Shown here one piece after another: positions 12,579 through 25,200 of a stretch of 64,000 nt of DNA. The stretch is taken from NCBI RefSeq assembly GCF_030936135.1, contig NC_082613.1, forward strand, positions 3,658,001 to 3,722,000. The letters are read 5' to 3'. Source of the DNA: Gavia stellata. Lineage: Eukaryota > Chordata > Aves > Gaviiformes > Gaviidae. Below the pieces are notes generated by a model. That model made no database searches, was not told the DNA's origin, and saw only the letters and a list, made by a program, of their open reading frames with translations. The first letter of the stretch is position 1, and each line of letters starts with the position of its first letter. Both the position numbers and the translations under genes were made by a program.

Positions 12579-15500
12579 TTTGATTCAGAGCAAGACAAGA
12601 AGCAAATAAGATGCCAGAAACACTCACAAGTCCAGAATAACACTGACCTACAAAGTGTGGGATCCCTGAAAAACATGGATAAACTGTCCCGATTCTTCAT
12701 CAATTTTCTTCCTGGTTATCTGGTTTATGCAGATGCAGGTAACACACTGCTTAGTGCCCAGGTCCCCATCGTAGAGACAAAATGAAAGAAATATGCTGCA
12801 ATGTTTTAACAAGGGAATATTCCTAGAGCAGATCCAAATGAAGCATTGAAAGGATTGCACAAAACCAAATAATCTTCCCAGCTTGCTGGTTGGGAATTGT
12901 GGATTATGATGTAAAAAAAGAGGAAAATAAAGTTTTAACATATTGTTAAAGAAAGTTTGGCCACACATCAGAAAGCCTCAGCTATGGGGTTTCTTTAGCA
13001 GCTTGGGCTGTTTCACAGGAGAAGCCGCACTTCTGCACAGGGAGCAGCAAGTCTTTAAAAAGCAAGTTAGATGGACAACCCCTAATCGATCCTGGCTGAT
13101 GTAAAAAAGCACAAACTTAACGGTGCCCAACAACCTTTTGCTTTGAGTCTAAATGTTTCAGCCTAATTCACCACGTTTCCATGCAATGCCAGCCCTCCGC
13201 TAGCACTGGCCAAGGGGCACCATTTAACCTGACTCACGTGGCTGCTGCCTTCGGCGAGCCGTGCAGACAGCGAGTGCCACGACCTGCACGTGAGCTGCTA
13301 CGGACTCGGTGAAGGATGTTAATTGCCCACCCTGGTTAAGTTAATAATCCCTTTTTTGGTGCATTGGGCTCGACCCTATTGCTTTGTTTCCCCCAGAGTA
13401 AAACAAAATTTAGTGTCTGCATCTCCCAAGGCAAATCCACCGCCAATCCATCCCTAGGAATGAAGGCATGCAAAGAGGATGTGTAATTTACTTTTCCTAT
13501 TAAAAAAGTTTTTCATAGATATTGCTTAGGTGACAACTACTGGGCAGATTTTATCTGTAATGCCATAAAGGCTCGGATACTTCATGATTTTTAATTCTTA
13601 CCTCCGCTGAGGTGGAAGGCTTTATCTGTGATTTGATCGACTTTCAAAGCGTTGCTCCACTCGGAACAGATTTTGTACTTTTAAAGCAGATTGCTAGAAT
13701 AGTAAGAGATCACATTTTCTTTATTAGTTTGAACCAGGGCACATTAGTATGTTGAACATTCATGTCCAGAGCTACAGTTTCTATAGTTACTAGTGCATTA
13801 GTGTTTCACTGAACTACTGCAATATTAATTTTATAGTAGCTCTGCTTCCCCCTTCCTAGGAGAGTAGGTTTGTAATGAGAGGTTTTGGTGGACTCATCCC
13901 ATTGCATATACCTTTAGGAGGTTTCTCAGGACCCTGTGTTAACTGACAGAGTGTTACTTGGTAATGAAGCAGGTATGATGTAACACAACCGAAATTCTTA
14001 ATTTAACATGAGATTTAGTCTTTTATGTGTCTCTAGGAAATTGGACGGAGAGTCCCTGGCTGGAGAAAAAACGCAGCGCCTCATTCAAAGGAGCAGAATG
14101 GTCTCATTTTCGTCTTCTAAAATTGCGTTGTGCAGGTCAATATGAAAACTTGAGGGAAGGCAAGAAAATTTTGGCATTTATTCTGTTCCAGAGGAAATTA
14201 TTTTGGCCACAGAAAATGCCAGCACATTCTGCTCCCTTAAATCCCCTCGAACTGTTTGATAGCAATGCAGTGCTGTTCCTGCAGCAGAGCCACAGCCACC
14301 CCACGCACCTCCTGGTCACCACCACGTTTGCTGGGTTGAGTCTGCCCAGGCTGGTAAAACACACACGTTTCCTTTAATCTGCCACTCTTCTTCATTGCTA
14401 TTTGGTTTTAAAAGAAGCCAGAGAAGTTGTTAATTATGAGCCTGATCCAGAGCCCATTGGGCTCAATAAAAGGTTTTCTTCTGAGTTCAGCTGGACCAGA
14501 GCTGGACCCTGAGGTTATTGCTGTGCTCCAAAACAAGTGTCCTTTGCAAACGCAGGAAAACGCAGGTAGGCTTTTCTGCACAACAAAACCAAACAAGGAT
14601 CTCCTGTGGGGATGTACAGATTTTGTCCTCCTGTAGTTTAATTATTTTTTCACTTCTGTTCCTCGCTCTGTGTCGCTTAGTTGACTTCAGTCAATTCAAT
14701 TTCTGACCTAAGCACGAGGAGAGTCAGACCTGAGAAGTCTCATACTGCATGGGCAGAATAACACCGCTTGGTCTTGGCTAGCCAAGGAGAAATTTTGCTA
14801 CGGGGAGAAGCAGCTAAGAAATCACCCGTGAATCTCTCTTTGCATCGCCCAGATTGTTCTGGTGCTGCCACGTACCCCTCTGCCAGCTTGTGGCAAGGCA
14901 GAGACAGCGTCGCTGCTCCCCTGTCACAGCCTTTACTCCCCTCCACGGTCAGTTATTCGCTCTTTGCAAGTCACGTTTTCCAAAAAGCCCAGCAGCTCCA
15001 TTGCCCAAAGCTTTACCAGTGAAGGGGAAGGAGCTGCACAGTGGCAGCCTCCAACCCAGGGCATGCCCCAGCGCCGGGGGGGCTGGCACCCCCTTAGCCA
15101 GCCCTTCACCCCCCAAACCCTCCTCGCTTTTGATTTCCAGCTTAGCCACAAGACAGCAATGACGGTGCGTGAAGGTAAAGGGGGATCAGCACGGGTTACC
15201 CTCCAAACAGAGGGAGATAATCTTTTAGGGTTAATCGCAAAGGTGAGTCTGGATGGCTGTTTTGGGAAGAGGAGCTGGGGGATTTACCCTCACCTCACTC
15301 AGAGGGAGGTGAAAGGCTCAGGCTAATAGCGATGGCAATGATCACGTTTGGGGGAAGAAGAAAATCAAGAAAGGAAAATATAAATGAGAAACTGCCTTTT
15401 GATTGACAGCTCAGAGCTCTCCATCCCTGCTTGGGAAGGGAAAGCTGCAAATAAGAATTTATCGACTTTTGTAAAAATAGTACAACTGGTCTGTTTGAAC

Positions 15501-16119
15501 CCTCACCTGCTGCATCGCTTTCTGATTACAAACAATACCTATTTTCCCTGGAAAGGGCTGTTCCTAGATGCTAGATTTTTACCCTGGACCTTATTTGGCT
15601 CTTCTAAAATCCATTTGGGGTTTTGCTGGTGCAAATCTGGAACCCACTGCACCAGTCTGCCTTTCGCCTTCCTCCGGAGCGAGCAGAGGTTGCTCCGAGC
15701 GGACGGCCCCGCTGGCCATGCTGCCGTCTCCGTTGCCATCTAGTGGCCCTGGGGCCATGGTCCCCACCCGCGCCCCACGCAAAAACCCGACCCACAGCCA
15801 CGGGCTTCAGGAGCAGAGTCTGGGCCCCCTTGAAAAAAAGGGTTTTTTTTTTCTTTTGATGCAATCAAAACGTGCCAATCAGTAGTTTGGGTTGTGGGTT
15901 TTTTTTTCCTTTCTGAATTATATTAATCTAACTATAAAAAGTGAATTATCAGTATTCGCTCCCTTCCCCGTCTATGGCAAGACCGAAGCCTGGGCTGCAG
16001 GGGAGGGAGCACGGGAAGCTGAGGGGGTGCGGAGGCATCGGGGTCTTCTGCCCACCCGGGCGCAGAAGAGAGGTCGTAGCAGCAGGAAGGGGGTAGGAAG
16101 CCCTGCAAAACCGTCTATG

Positions 16120-19100
16120 TATCACATACAAAGCTTTTATTTGCTGTCAATTTAAAATCTCCAGGAAGCTTCCAAACAAACTCTTCACTAGAGCAAAACG
16201 CCTCATTGACTGCCTGAGTTTCTGTCTACAATAAACAACTTTCAGTTCTTCCTGCCTGGACTCCCTTCTGGGTGCTCATTTGTTTTACTTCCCTGTGGCT
16301 TTTCCCCAATACCAACCGCTGTTTGTTTGTATTCTTTAACTGCATGAATCACCCCTTAAGCAAACCATAGGTGACACAGGACTTTGACCTCATTTACGTA
16401 GTGTAGGTCTGGGAGAAACTCTGTGGCTGTAACAGGGCTGGTCTGTGGATGAAGGAGGGCAGCAAAGGTATTGCCTTGCCCTCCTTGTTCTTCCTCAGCA
16501 ACTAAAAACCTCATTTTGCCTTCAAAAGCAATTATCCTCCATCTCAGGGGGACAAGGTAAGTCAGTAGGAGACACCAACCCACCAGGTCTCACTGTCACC
16601 TGCGGTCCCACCCGTCGGATGATGCTGCCTGTAGCTCCTGTATCCACGAGGGGCTTTATTAACACGATTTAAGCACAAACCTAAATCCACACTCTCCTCC
16701 TTGGGGGGATTTGCAGACCCTTGGGGACACCACAGTGATCGGCAGCGAAGCCTGGACCCCCACGGGGTGGCCCTGACCCCGTTAGCAGGAGGCTCGGCAG
16801 GACTGGCTTCCTGGGCAGCACGGATCCAGCCCACCCCTGCCGGGACAGCAGCTGGGAAAGGGGAATGACCGATGAAAAACATGCACACAAGTACCTGTGA
16901 AATACTGATTATATTTCTATGCTTTTACAGCAATATAATACTTCATATGAGACTGGGAAACATACTTTCAAATGTTTTAAGTTACCTATACACCTACATA
17001 TCCTGCTTATGGAAGAGGAATGCCTTATTGCTGCTTACTTAAATCCATGACTTATCAGTCCCACAGCAACATAATAAATGCCCAGAATCCTGTGAGCTTT
17101 CCTTTTGCTCTGGAAACAACACACTCAGATAAAGCTCATTTTATAAACACTAGAATTGCATTGCAATATCCATATATTAAGAAAAACTTCTACCTTTCAT
17201 AAATACAACATACATAAAATATGTCCCCAAAATACATTCATGCATTTTCCCCGTCTAAGATCCCTGCTTGTACCCGAAGTATCTGTAAGCTGGGAAGGGC
17301 AATCGCTGGGCAAGGTCTGGCGACAGGCTCGTGCTTGCAGGCGGCTGCAAACCCCGGTGGAGGTTGTGAAGAAGCCTTTGGTGCTTGGGGGGTGTCGGGG
17401 TTAACTCCTGCGTCCGTGGGTCTAATCCTGCCTCCCGGGCGAAACAGGGCCCTCCTGCATGCTGTGCCCCATCAGAGCTGCACCAGCTGCCCGTGTTCAA
17501 GCAGCCAAAATCCACCCTCCATCTCACCCTTAGCACTCGTAGCTTTTGCAGCAGTTACTGGAGATGCTCAAGTCTCTCCCAGCACTTGACAGGGGCTGGG
17601 AAACAAGGGCTTTGGAAGCGGGAAGGTCACTACCTGGCTTTGGTGGAAGGGGATCTGTGAATGGAAGAAGCTGCTTTCTCAACCGCTGCTCAAGGATCGA
17701 CCACGCTCCCAGCGCCGCTGTCCCAGTCTGCAATGGGAACGGATTCGCCTCCGCTCTGAGAGTCGGTCCTTTGCTAACGAAGGAGACAAATGCCCATCCC
17801 GTGTCCGTTTATGAAAGCATAAATACACAAAATATACAAAAACATCTACGAAGTAATCCTAAGTAGCAGCTGGCACAAAAGAAGCGCCAGTTTTGCAGCT
17901 CAGCAATGTAGGTCCCATGCCTGTGAACGCGGTTTATCCAGTGTAGGACTCCCGGGGCCGGCCACAGCCCTCCCCCGGAGCTGTACCTGGATCCTGTGGC
18001 GGTGCAAATACAGGCAAGCTAAGCACTAGCCTCTCCTGATCTGGGTTGAGAGGGAAGCAAGACATATGCCCGTCCAAATACCACTTTCCTCCCCCCTCAG
18101 AAAGGTCCTGGTCAATATTGCAAGTGCACATTCAAAGGTCATTTTGGGAACGCTGCCCTCTCTACTTGCAAGCAGGCCAGTTACAAGTCAGCACCCCTTT
18201 TCCACAAGGCAGTCTGTCGTTAGGGCAAGCTCTCCCTTAAGCTAGCAGTCTAGAGTCAAATTAAATTCATTCTGATTTTTCTCATCTACCCAAACTCAGT
18301 GTCTTTACAGAGCAACCGAAGAGAAGCATTGCATAGATCTGTATCTCATGTCTTCCTGCACCCAACAAAGAGCAAGAAGTAAGTTCAAGTTTTGCACAGT
18401 ACATTACAAAAGGCATCACCTTTAAATGAGGCAAGAAAAAAAACCCCAGAAGTGTCACCACGGTGTAAACCCTGCAATGAAATGAGGCAGTGAACGTACA
18501 GTGCTCGGCAGCTCTCGGGGACGGCTGCCTGTAGTGTGCTGATGAATTTGCCAGACAAATCTCCTCTCAAACCTGTCTCCCATTGCACAGTAATATGAAT
18601 TTGCATAATTAGATAACCTGCTCCTGAACAAAAGGAGCGATGCTGTGTGTCACAGGAAGGAGGAGGACACTGTCGGGGCTGTCCACTTTGCATACAGTGG
18701 TTTAAGGGCCAGTCGTCCTCTTTGCAATGCAGACTGCGGGACAGCAGGGCTCTTTTCAGGCTTTGGAAGTCTCGACAGAAGTTGGCTTTACAACCGAGAT
18801 ATTAGGGACCAGATCCTCTGGTGGTTTAAACCCCACATGCTCCATTGGAGTTACTGGTGCTTATTTCCACGAGTGGAGAACGCGGTCCTTGCTTGTCACA
18901 GACATAGAATAAAGCGACGGTAGCCCTTTCTTTAAATGAAATTAAATAACTGCATATGGCATCAGCGCCCAATTTTAAATGCGCTTCTGCTGTTAAGAAA
19001 AATAGCAAGCACACCAGTGGTTAATTAAATTATTTCTCTTGAACTAAAAAAGTGATAATATTACTATTAATTTAAAAACCCCTAGGAACTGCATAAAGTC

Positions 19101-19149
19101 TTCTCATCGTATGTTTGAAACTGAGAAAGTCACTTCCACGCGTGCAGCA
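16120..19149 (-). other. Putative SLCO4A1 3' UTR with two candidate poly(A) signals
   Basis: No gene-like frame is present. Read on the minus strand, the first canonical AATAAA after the stop is at 16660-16655, in TTAATAAAGCCCC. A second is at 16141-16136 in CAAATAAAAGC, followed by a GT-rich stretch. I saw no closer AATAAA or ATTAAA. The interval is unique-looking, partly AT-rich (about 16.9-17.25 kb) sequence without CR1. It could be a 2.5-3.0 kb 3' UTR. Alternatively, a non-canonical signal nearer the stop ends the mRNA and the remainder is intergenic. Confidence 0.35.
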
Positions 19150-19299
19150 CTACATATCCTCTTCAGCCGGCAGTGAAGGTTTGTGTTCCTGGAGGTCACA
19201 GTTGCCATTTTCAGATGGGTCCGAGCTGCCCGGAGCCGACTCTGGCGGCGGGGGTTTGTAGAGTAAACAGGCAACTATAAAGAAGGTTGTCCCGAGCAC
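19150..19299 (-). CDS. SLCO4A1: SLCO4A1 exon 12, coding part (TM12 and C-terminal tail)
   Basis: The acceptor is TGGCTGCAG before 19299. The exon encodes [20 protein letters not shown] and a polar tail rich in S, P and E that ends PSLPAEEDM, with TAG at 19152-19150. The hydrophobic part aligns with TM12 (VLGVLFFAIACFLYKP in mammals as remembered). The tail is poorly conserved, as usual for the family, and does not end in a PDZ-type S/T-X-V motif. Confidence 0.94.
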   Translation of the reverse strand: MLGTTFFIVACLLYKPPPPESAPGSSDPSENGNCDLQEHKPSLPAEEDM

Positions 19300-22200
19300 C
19301 TGCAGCCATGAAGACACCCCGTTACTCTCTGCTCCCCCCAAAACTGGTCCCCTTGCCCTCATTTGGGATGAGGTTTGCTGACCAAGCTTTGGGGAGATGA
19401 GGCTGAAGGCCAGCCTGGGCAGCGGACCAGCGCGCAGAGCTGCAGGGAGTAAAAAATCTGAATCTAGCCAGCCCCATAGCAATGGGACAGTGAGAATTTG
19501 GAAAGCTGTTCAGCCCCACACGGACACCTGGAGCACAGTGCCATATGGACCAACACCACCTGAGCCATTTGCTGGAAGGCTTTTGAAAGCCTTTTTATCA
19601 CCGCAACGGCTAAACACCAAGATCTAAGACAAGTGCTTGTTTGGGAGCAGTTAAAATGATGGTTTTCAGCTAATAAATAAGAAACACAGAGCTAAGCTCT
19701 CTTATTTTCTAGCGGTGATGAGGGAATGGTTATTTACAGCCTGCCCACAATGCCATCCCTCACCCTCAGTAACACACTGCAGTTACAGACTTGACTCCAT
19801 TTCTAGCATTTCTTTGGTAACTGTTGGGAGAAGAAGAGATATTTCATATGGTGCAACGGAAGCTGTAAGCCTAGCAAGTAATGGGAATTCAAGAGAACGA
19901 TGGTGCCTGGAGCACCATTACCTGGCAAGAAGCAAATGGAGCTTTTGCCTTCCGCGAGAACATTTCTTGTGTGAAGGTCTAATTTGGGCTGGGGAGGCAG
20001 ATCAGGACAACACAATTTTGTAAAATTCTCTCCCAGAGCAAAATGCTGTCTCCTAAAGACCCGTTTGATTTATCAGAGAGCGACGTTAACAGGCAGCATC
20101 ACCTTGTAGATCAGTCCAGCGATGAGGGTGTATCGGCTCATGGCTGAGTTCTGGTAAACGTAGCAAGAACCTTGCTCGCTGCACTGGTCCTGCCAGAGCA
20201 GGCAGGATTTATCGATCATGGACCCAAAGGCAATGGGGCCAGGGATGCCTCCTGCGGGAAGAGAGAGCAGACCTTCAGTTTGGGTAGCACCTATGCACGA
20301 GCCTTGCAAGACACAAGGTGCTTGCCGAAAAGCATCAGGCTCTGCTGCTACCGTGATTAAGCAAACGCATCCCACAATGTCTAGAGCCACAAGGTATCCA
20401 AAATACACTGAATTTCAGGACCGGAAAGTCCAGCAGGTCTTTTGACCATCCTGACGTACATATTGCAGAAGACATACACAGGACCTTCAACCCCTCTGCT
20501 CCTTTTTTCTTAAAATAAGGACATGTTGCCAGGACATTGCTCCTCTACCCCACCTGTGATGTGTTACAGAACCCTTCATTCAGTTTGCAAACCATATGCA
20601 AAGGGAATTAGGTTTTACTGAATGACAGCAAACAAGAGAAAACATCCTCCTTTCAACAGCATGTGTCCCTTCTTTTCCAACCCAACGTGTTTTATTCTTA
20701 GGTAACAGCTTGGCACACACTCCACAAAGCCAACGGACCACACCCATGCCCAAATTCCCTCTGTTCCATACCTAGTGTTCGTACCACAATCCACTGGATC
20801 CCGAGTGCAAATGACTTTTGCCTGTCGGAGACACACCTGGGGAACAAAAGGGGATTGTTTAAAAATGCTGCCAGGCTGCACGGCACCTCCCTGCCCCGCA
20901 ACGCCATGCACTTGGGTCCAGCACGCTTGGGACCTCCATCCTCTCTGGAGATCGAGCTTCACCCCAGTGCAATGTCCCCCCACCACTGCTGCAAACTGGG
21001 GGACGCATGTGGGTGCCCGATCTCAGAGAATAGAGCTGCCAATGCTAAAATTTGCTTTCCCAGCTAGTCAGGGAAGGGAATTAGTCCCAATGTCTCCAGG
21101 CTGCAAGTAACGAGGTGGTTCCCATCACACCTTCCCCATGGCTTGAGCCAGCAGGACAAAGCGGAGAGGCGGATTCTTGCAGTGCTGGTGGAGGACGAGG
21201 CGATCCCGTGCTTACCGCAGAGTGGCGGTGAGGGCAGGAATACTGCTCAGGAAGGTGAAGAGGATCACCACGAACATGAAGAACAGGAGCAGGGGCCTTT
21301 TTGCACAAGAGGAGGTGCATTTCCCTGCCTCTGCGTCACCGGGGCCAGGCAGGAGGGTTTTCTCAACACAGCTACACTCGTGATAGACCTGGGAAAGAAA
21401 GGCTGGTGGGCACTTTGTCAAGGACAGCACGGTGACAGTCAAAGCTTTAGAAAGAAAGAAATTCAGGGAGGGCAGAAAACAGCTCGTTTCACTCCTAGAG
21501 CAGAGCGAAGCAGAAATCAAGCTGCATTCTTGACACACCTCTGTTTCGAAACAGGTTATTAAATAAGAGAAATTAACTTTGCCAGGCAGCCCTTGAATGC
21601 TGAATGTCATCATTACCCTTCTTAAGCTTTTGTCTATCTCTATGAGCGACATGTTGGAAGGATGAGGAGGTGCATCATGTTCACCGAAGACCCAAAAGAA
21701 CTGGGGCAGGAATTAGGTGCCTACCAAGCTCCCCCCGCCTGCCTGGGTGATTTACCACGGATTTCAGTGCAGTTTTGACCCAGAGCGAGGCAAAACCGGT
21801 TGTGACACGTTGAGAGAAGCAAAGCAGGGTGACCTCAGGGTACCTTCTGCCTTCATCCCAGGTGATGCCTGAGAGCATCCATCCTGCACCGGGCTGTCTC
21901 TGCCTTTTACACTGATTTGCAGCAAAGCTCAAACCTGCGGACACTTTTGCAGAGCTGGCCAAATCACCCCAAAGATGTGCCACCACTTTGTTAATACCCT
22001 GTGCTTTCAGACATACCTTCTTGCCATTCCTGAGGTTTTCGGACACTTTTTTGCACCCGGCATGGCAGGGAGAGTAATACATAATGTCATCGCTCCCGCA
22101 GACAGGGCTGTAGGTCTCCTGTAGACAGCCGCAGTCGGCGTTGCAGGCTGCTGTCAGGTTTAGGTGGCCACCAGGCAAAGCACTAAGGGAAACACAGGAG

Positions 22201-25200
22201 CAGTCAGTGGGGAGACACTGAACAGCATTTTCCAGAAGGAAATGGGTAGAGCAAGAGAAGGAGGGATGGTAGGAGATGCAGTGGATCCCCAAGTAGCATA
22301 ACACCAGGCTCCAGAAGGGCTTCATCTCACCTAATTTTAACCATGAACAGGAATCATGCCCTGGAGCTGTCATTCCTACACCTACCAAGGGACTTTAAAT
22401 GACCAGCTCATAGGGAGACACCTCCATTTGGAGAGGAGATTCCCACTTGTAGTCTAAACCAATAACCCAACAACCAATAACCCAATAACCAATAACCCAA
22501 TAACTTGTAGTCTAACCAATAATAATAGAGATGGGGACTCTGTAACGGCAGCTGAAGAGCAGAGTGTCTCACTGATCTCCCCTCCCTGACTACAGCAGGA
22601 GCCTCTTCCATAAACTCCAACTAGATGCAAAAATTTGGACATCTATATTCTGGGTCTCACCCTCAGTATCTGCCTGCAAGACTGACTGGACATCATCTTC
22701 CATCGCCAACACATTAACACATGACTACCACCAGCAGCGTGTATTTGGAGTTATCCTTCTATTCTGACCAGGGCCACGCAGCACAAGACAGATGGGATGA
22801 TTGTTATTACCTTCCATCGTACATCTGGGTTACTCCTGCCATCGGCATGTTAGGGCAGTGAATAAAAAAAATGAATATAGCCAGCAGACTCGACACTGTG
22901 CAAAGTAAACACAATTTGATGATTCCTGAACAGCGCAGTTTAAATTTATTCACAAGGAATCCTCCCAGGAATGTGCCTCCACCTCCGGCTGGCACGACCA
23001 GATAACCTGAAAAAAGGGGGAAAAAACCCAAGTTTAGAAATGTCAGCAAGGAGTTTTCATGTCTGACTACGTTAACTGCAGTGTGTCTGCATGAGAATAA
23101 CCCCTTAGTTGCTGTGTGGCTTCTTGGTGGGAGTTCAGTGGACTTTGCTACAGCAGGTGGTTCTCTGTAACAGCTCAGGTAACGTGGCATGAGCCTGGCA
23201 AGGCAGCTTTTCCTAGCCAGAGATCTTAAAACAGACGCTCTGAGGAGCACATCATTTGTATTGATATGCTTGTTGACATGAGTATTGATGCTTGTTGGAC
23301 ATCACTTCCTCGGTCTACAATATGGCACCTATGCGAGGATCTTCCTAGTTTTGGGATGCTGACAAAATATGTCCCCCAGTTCAGACATCCCTTGTTAGAG
23401 GAAACATTTAGTTAATGTTTCCTGGTAATGCACTAGAAGGAAGAGACTACAATTATTTTGCCTTCCTCTAGAGGGTAACAGATGGCTACAGAAGCGACAC
23501 ATTTCTTCCTGATGTCAGTAGATACAGCTCTGAAAATGCACTTGGTGCAGATGTGCTGACAGGAAACGATCCTATCTAATAGCTGAAGACGATAATCGCT
23601 CTGCAAATGAACTGCAAAGCGTGTTTGTCTCCAGTCTAAATAAGCTACAGTGCTCCTACATTTGTAAGCAAAATGGGAAAACATTGCAAAAACCTGGTAT
23701 TCTTACCAAAAAAGGTAGCAGCTTCAGAAGCACTTAAACTAAACTGAGACTCCAAGAACTTGGGTCCAAACGTGGACATCCCAGCAATGAGGGTGGCTTC
23801 GGTCGCTCCCGCTAAGCAGAGGAAGATGAAGGTGGGGTTCTTCAGAAGCAGCAGTACTGATCTGCAAAGGACAAATATACTGGGATTGAATCACTGTGGC
23901 ACATTCTGATTTCAGGTCTGTCCCCTATTTTCAGGTCAGAAGGACCACATGTAAGATGAGGCAGCATTCCATCACGCTGCATCTCTTCAAAAGAAAAAAA
24001 ACAAAAGGAGGTAATTGGAGTTTGAAAGAGCTGTGAGCTTCTCCACTTATGCTTATCGAATCCTACCAGCCAAGGAAGGATGCTGAGGATACCCTCACCT
24101 CTCCCTACACCGGCACAGAGTAGATGTTGGTGCTTTGTGGAGATAGACTCCACTGCGGGTGGAGATCAACAAGTTTGCTCTCAAACACTGCCTTTGTGCC
24201 TAACGTCTCTCATGTACCAACCTGCTCTGGCTCTTGTTCCTACTGGGTGTTGTCCTGACTATCTTCAGGCACCTAACAGACATGCTTACCCTGGCTGTTT
24301 TTTATAGCCCCGTTGGCTACAGCCAGCCGCCAAGGGAATCTGAGGAACGTCGACCAAACACCTAAAACAGGAGGGAATAACCTGGGACTCTTCCCTGTGG
24401 ACCTCATGAGGGTACCAGATGGGTCTATTTATCTCATGTGCATGTTCAAAATTGGGACTGGATACCAGCAGTGTGTGTGTGTGACATAATTCACACTCAG
24501 GGTGCCCATGACTTCTATACAGATGATTTCAGTGGTAATTCTACAACATTTAGAGTCAGGCTAAGTAACTTCCATTCCCTAAATGGGGCCATACTGAAAG
24601 GACCTGAAAGGACACTACTCCTCACCAAATCTCAATCATTTCAAGGTTTTATTAGTCCCTGATGGCAGTTATCTTGGGACTGCCGACTCAACCACGAGCA
24701 GGGAACAAAGTTGTGTTACACCCTCACGTACGCATGTTACTCAGGTGCACCCATGTCTTCCTGAGAATAACAACCTCTGATAACCATGGATGTTTTGCAG
24801 CTCAGGGGAAATACCAAGCAAGCCTTTCTATATGGAGGAAACACCTCCAAGACACCTTATATCCCCCTGGAAAACAGAAAGCAATCTTTCTCCCACAGTC
24901 TAAGCATAGTTTTACTTTAAGATTAATGTATAAGTTGAGCAGATACATTTTCTTTTTGACCCACCAGGATTTAGTAGAGCGCCATAGATATGCCTGAAAA
25001 ATTGCCATCTGTCATTTATATGCGGAAAGATGATCCAGCAATGATTCCATCTCTGAGACACAGAAAGGCCCTCGGGCACATGGGATGGTCTCAATTATCT
25101 CTCACTATCTCGGATATTGGACTAAGAGGGTTGACACTGCTTTGCAGGGAGCGTTTTGTAACAAGCTTGAAATTCTGCCGCATAACTTTCCCCAAGCCTA

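Larger units (their letters stand above)
5820..16119. other. Non-coding sequence downstream of SLCO4A1
   Basis: It contains the poly-G run, the (GGGAT)n array, one CR1 scrap and a 14-base poly-T at 6819-6832. AT-rich blocks with many TAAT/ATTA cores occur at about 8130-8290, 11880-11990 and 13480-13720. I see no gene. Confidence 0.6.

Noticed and set aside
14862..15326. Plus-strand open frame of 154 codons
   Set aside because: There is no domain, no conserved-looking segments and no splice context, and overlapping frames of similar length exist in the same GC-rich patch.
1..16000. NTSR1 exon 1
   Set aside because: No minus-strand frame shows seven-transmembrane receptor segments. None of the open frames has GPCR motifs.
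22445..22527. Possible CRISPR-like repeat array
   Set aside because: Units are short and contiguous, with no unique spacers, and lie inside an intron of a eukaryotic gene.
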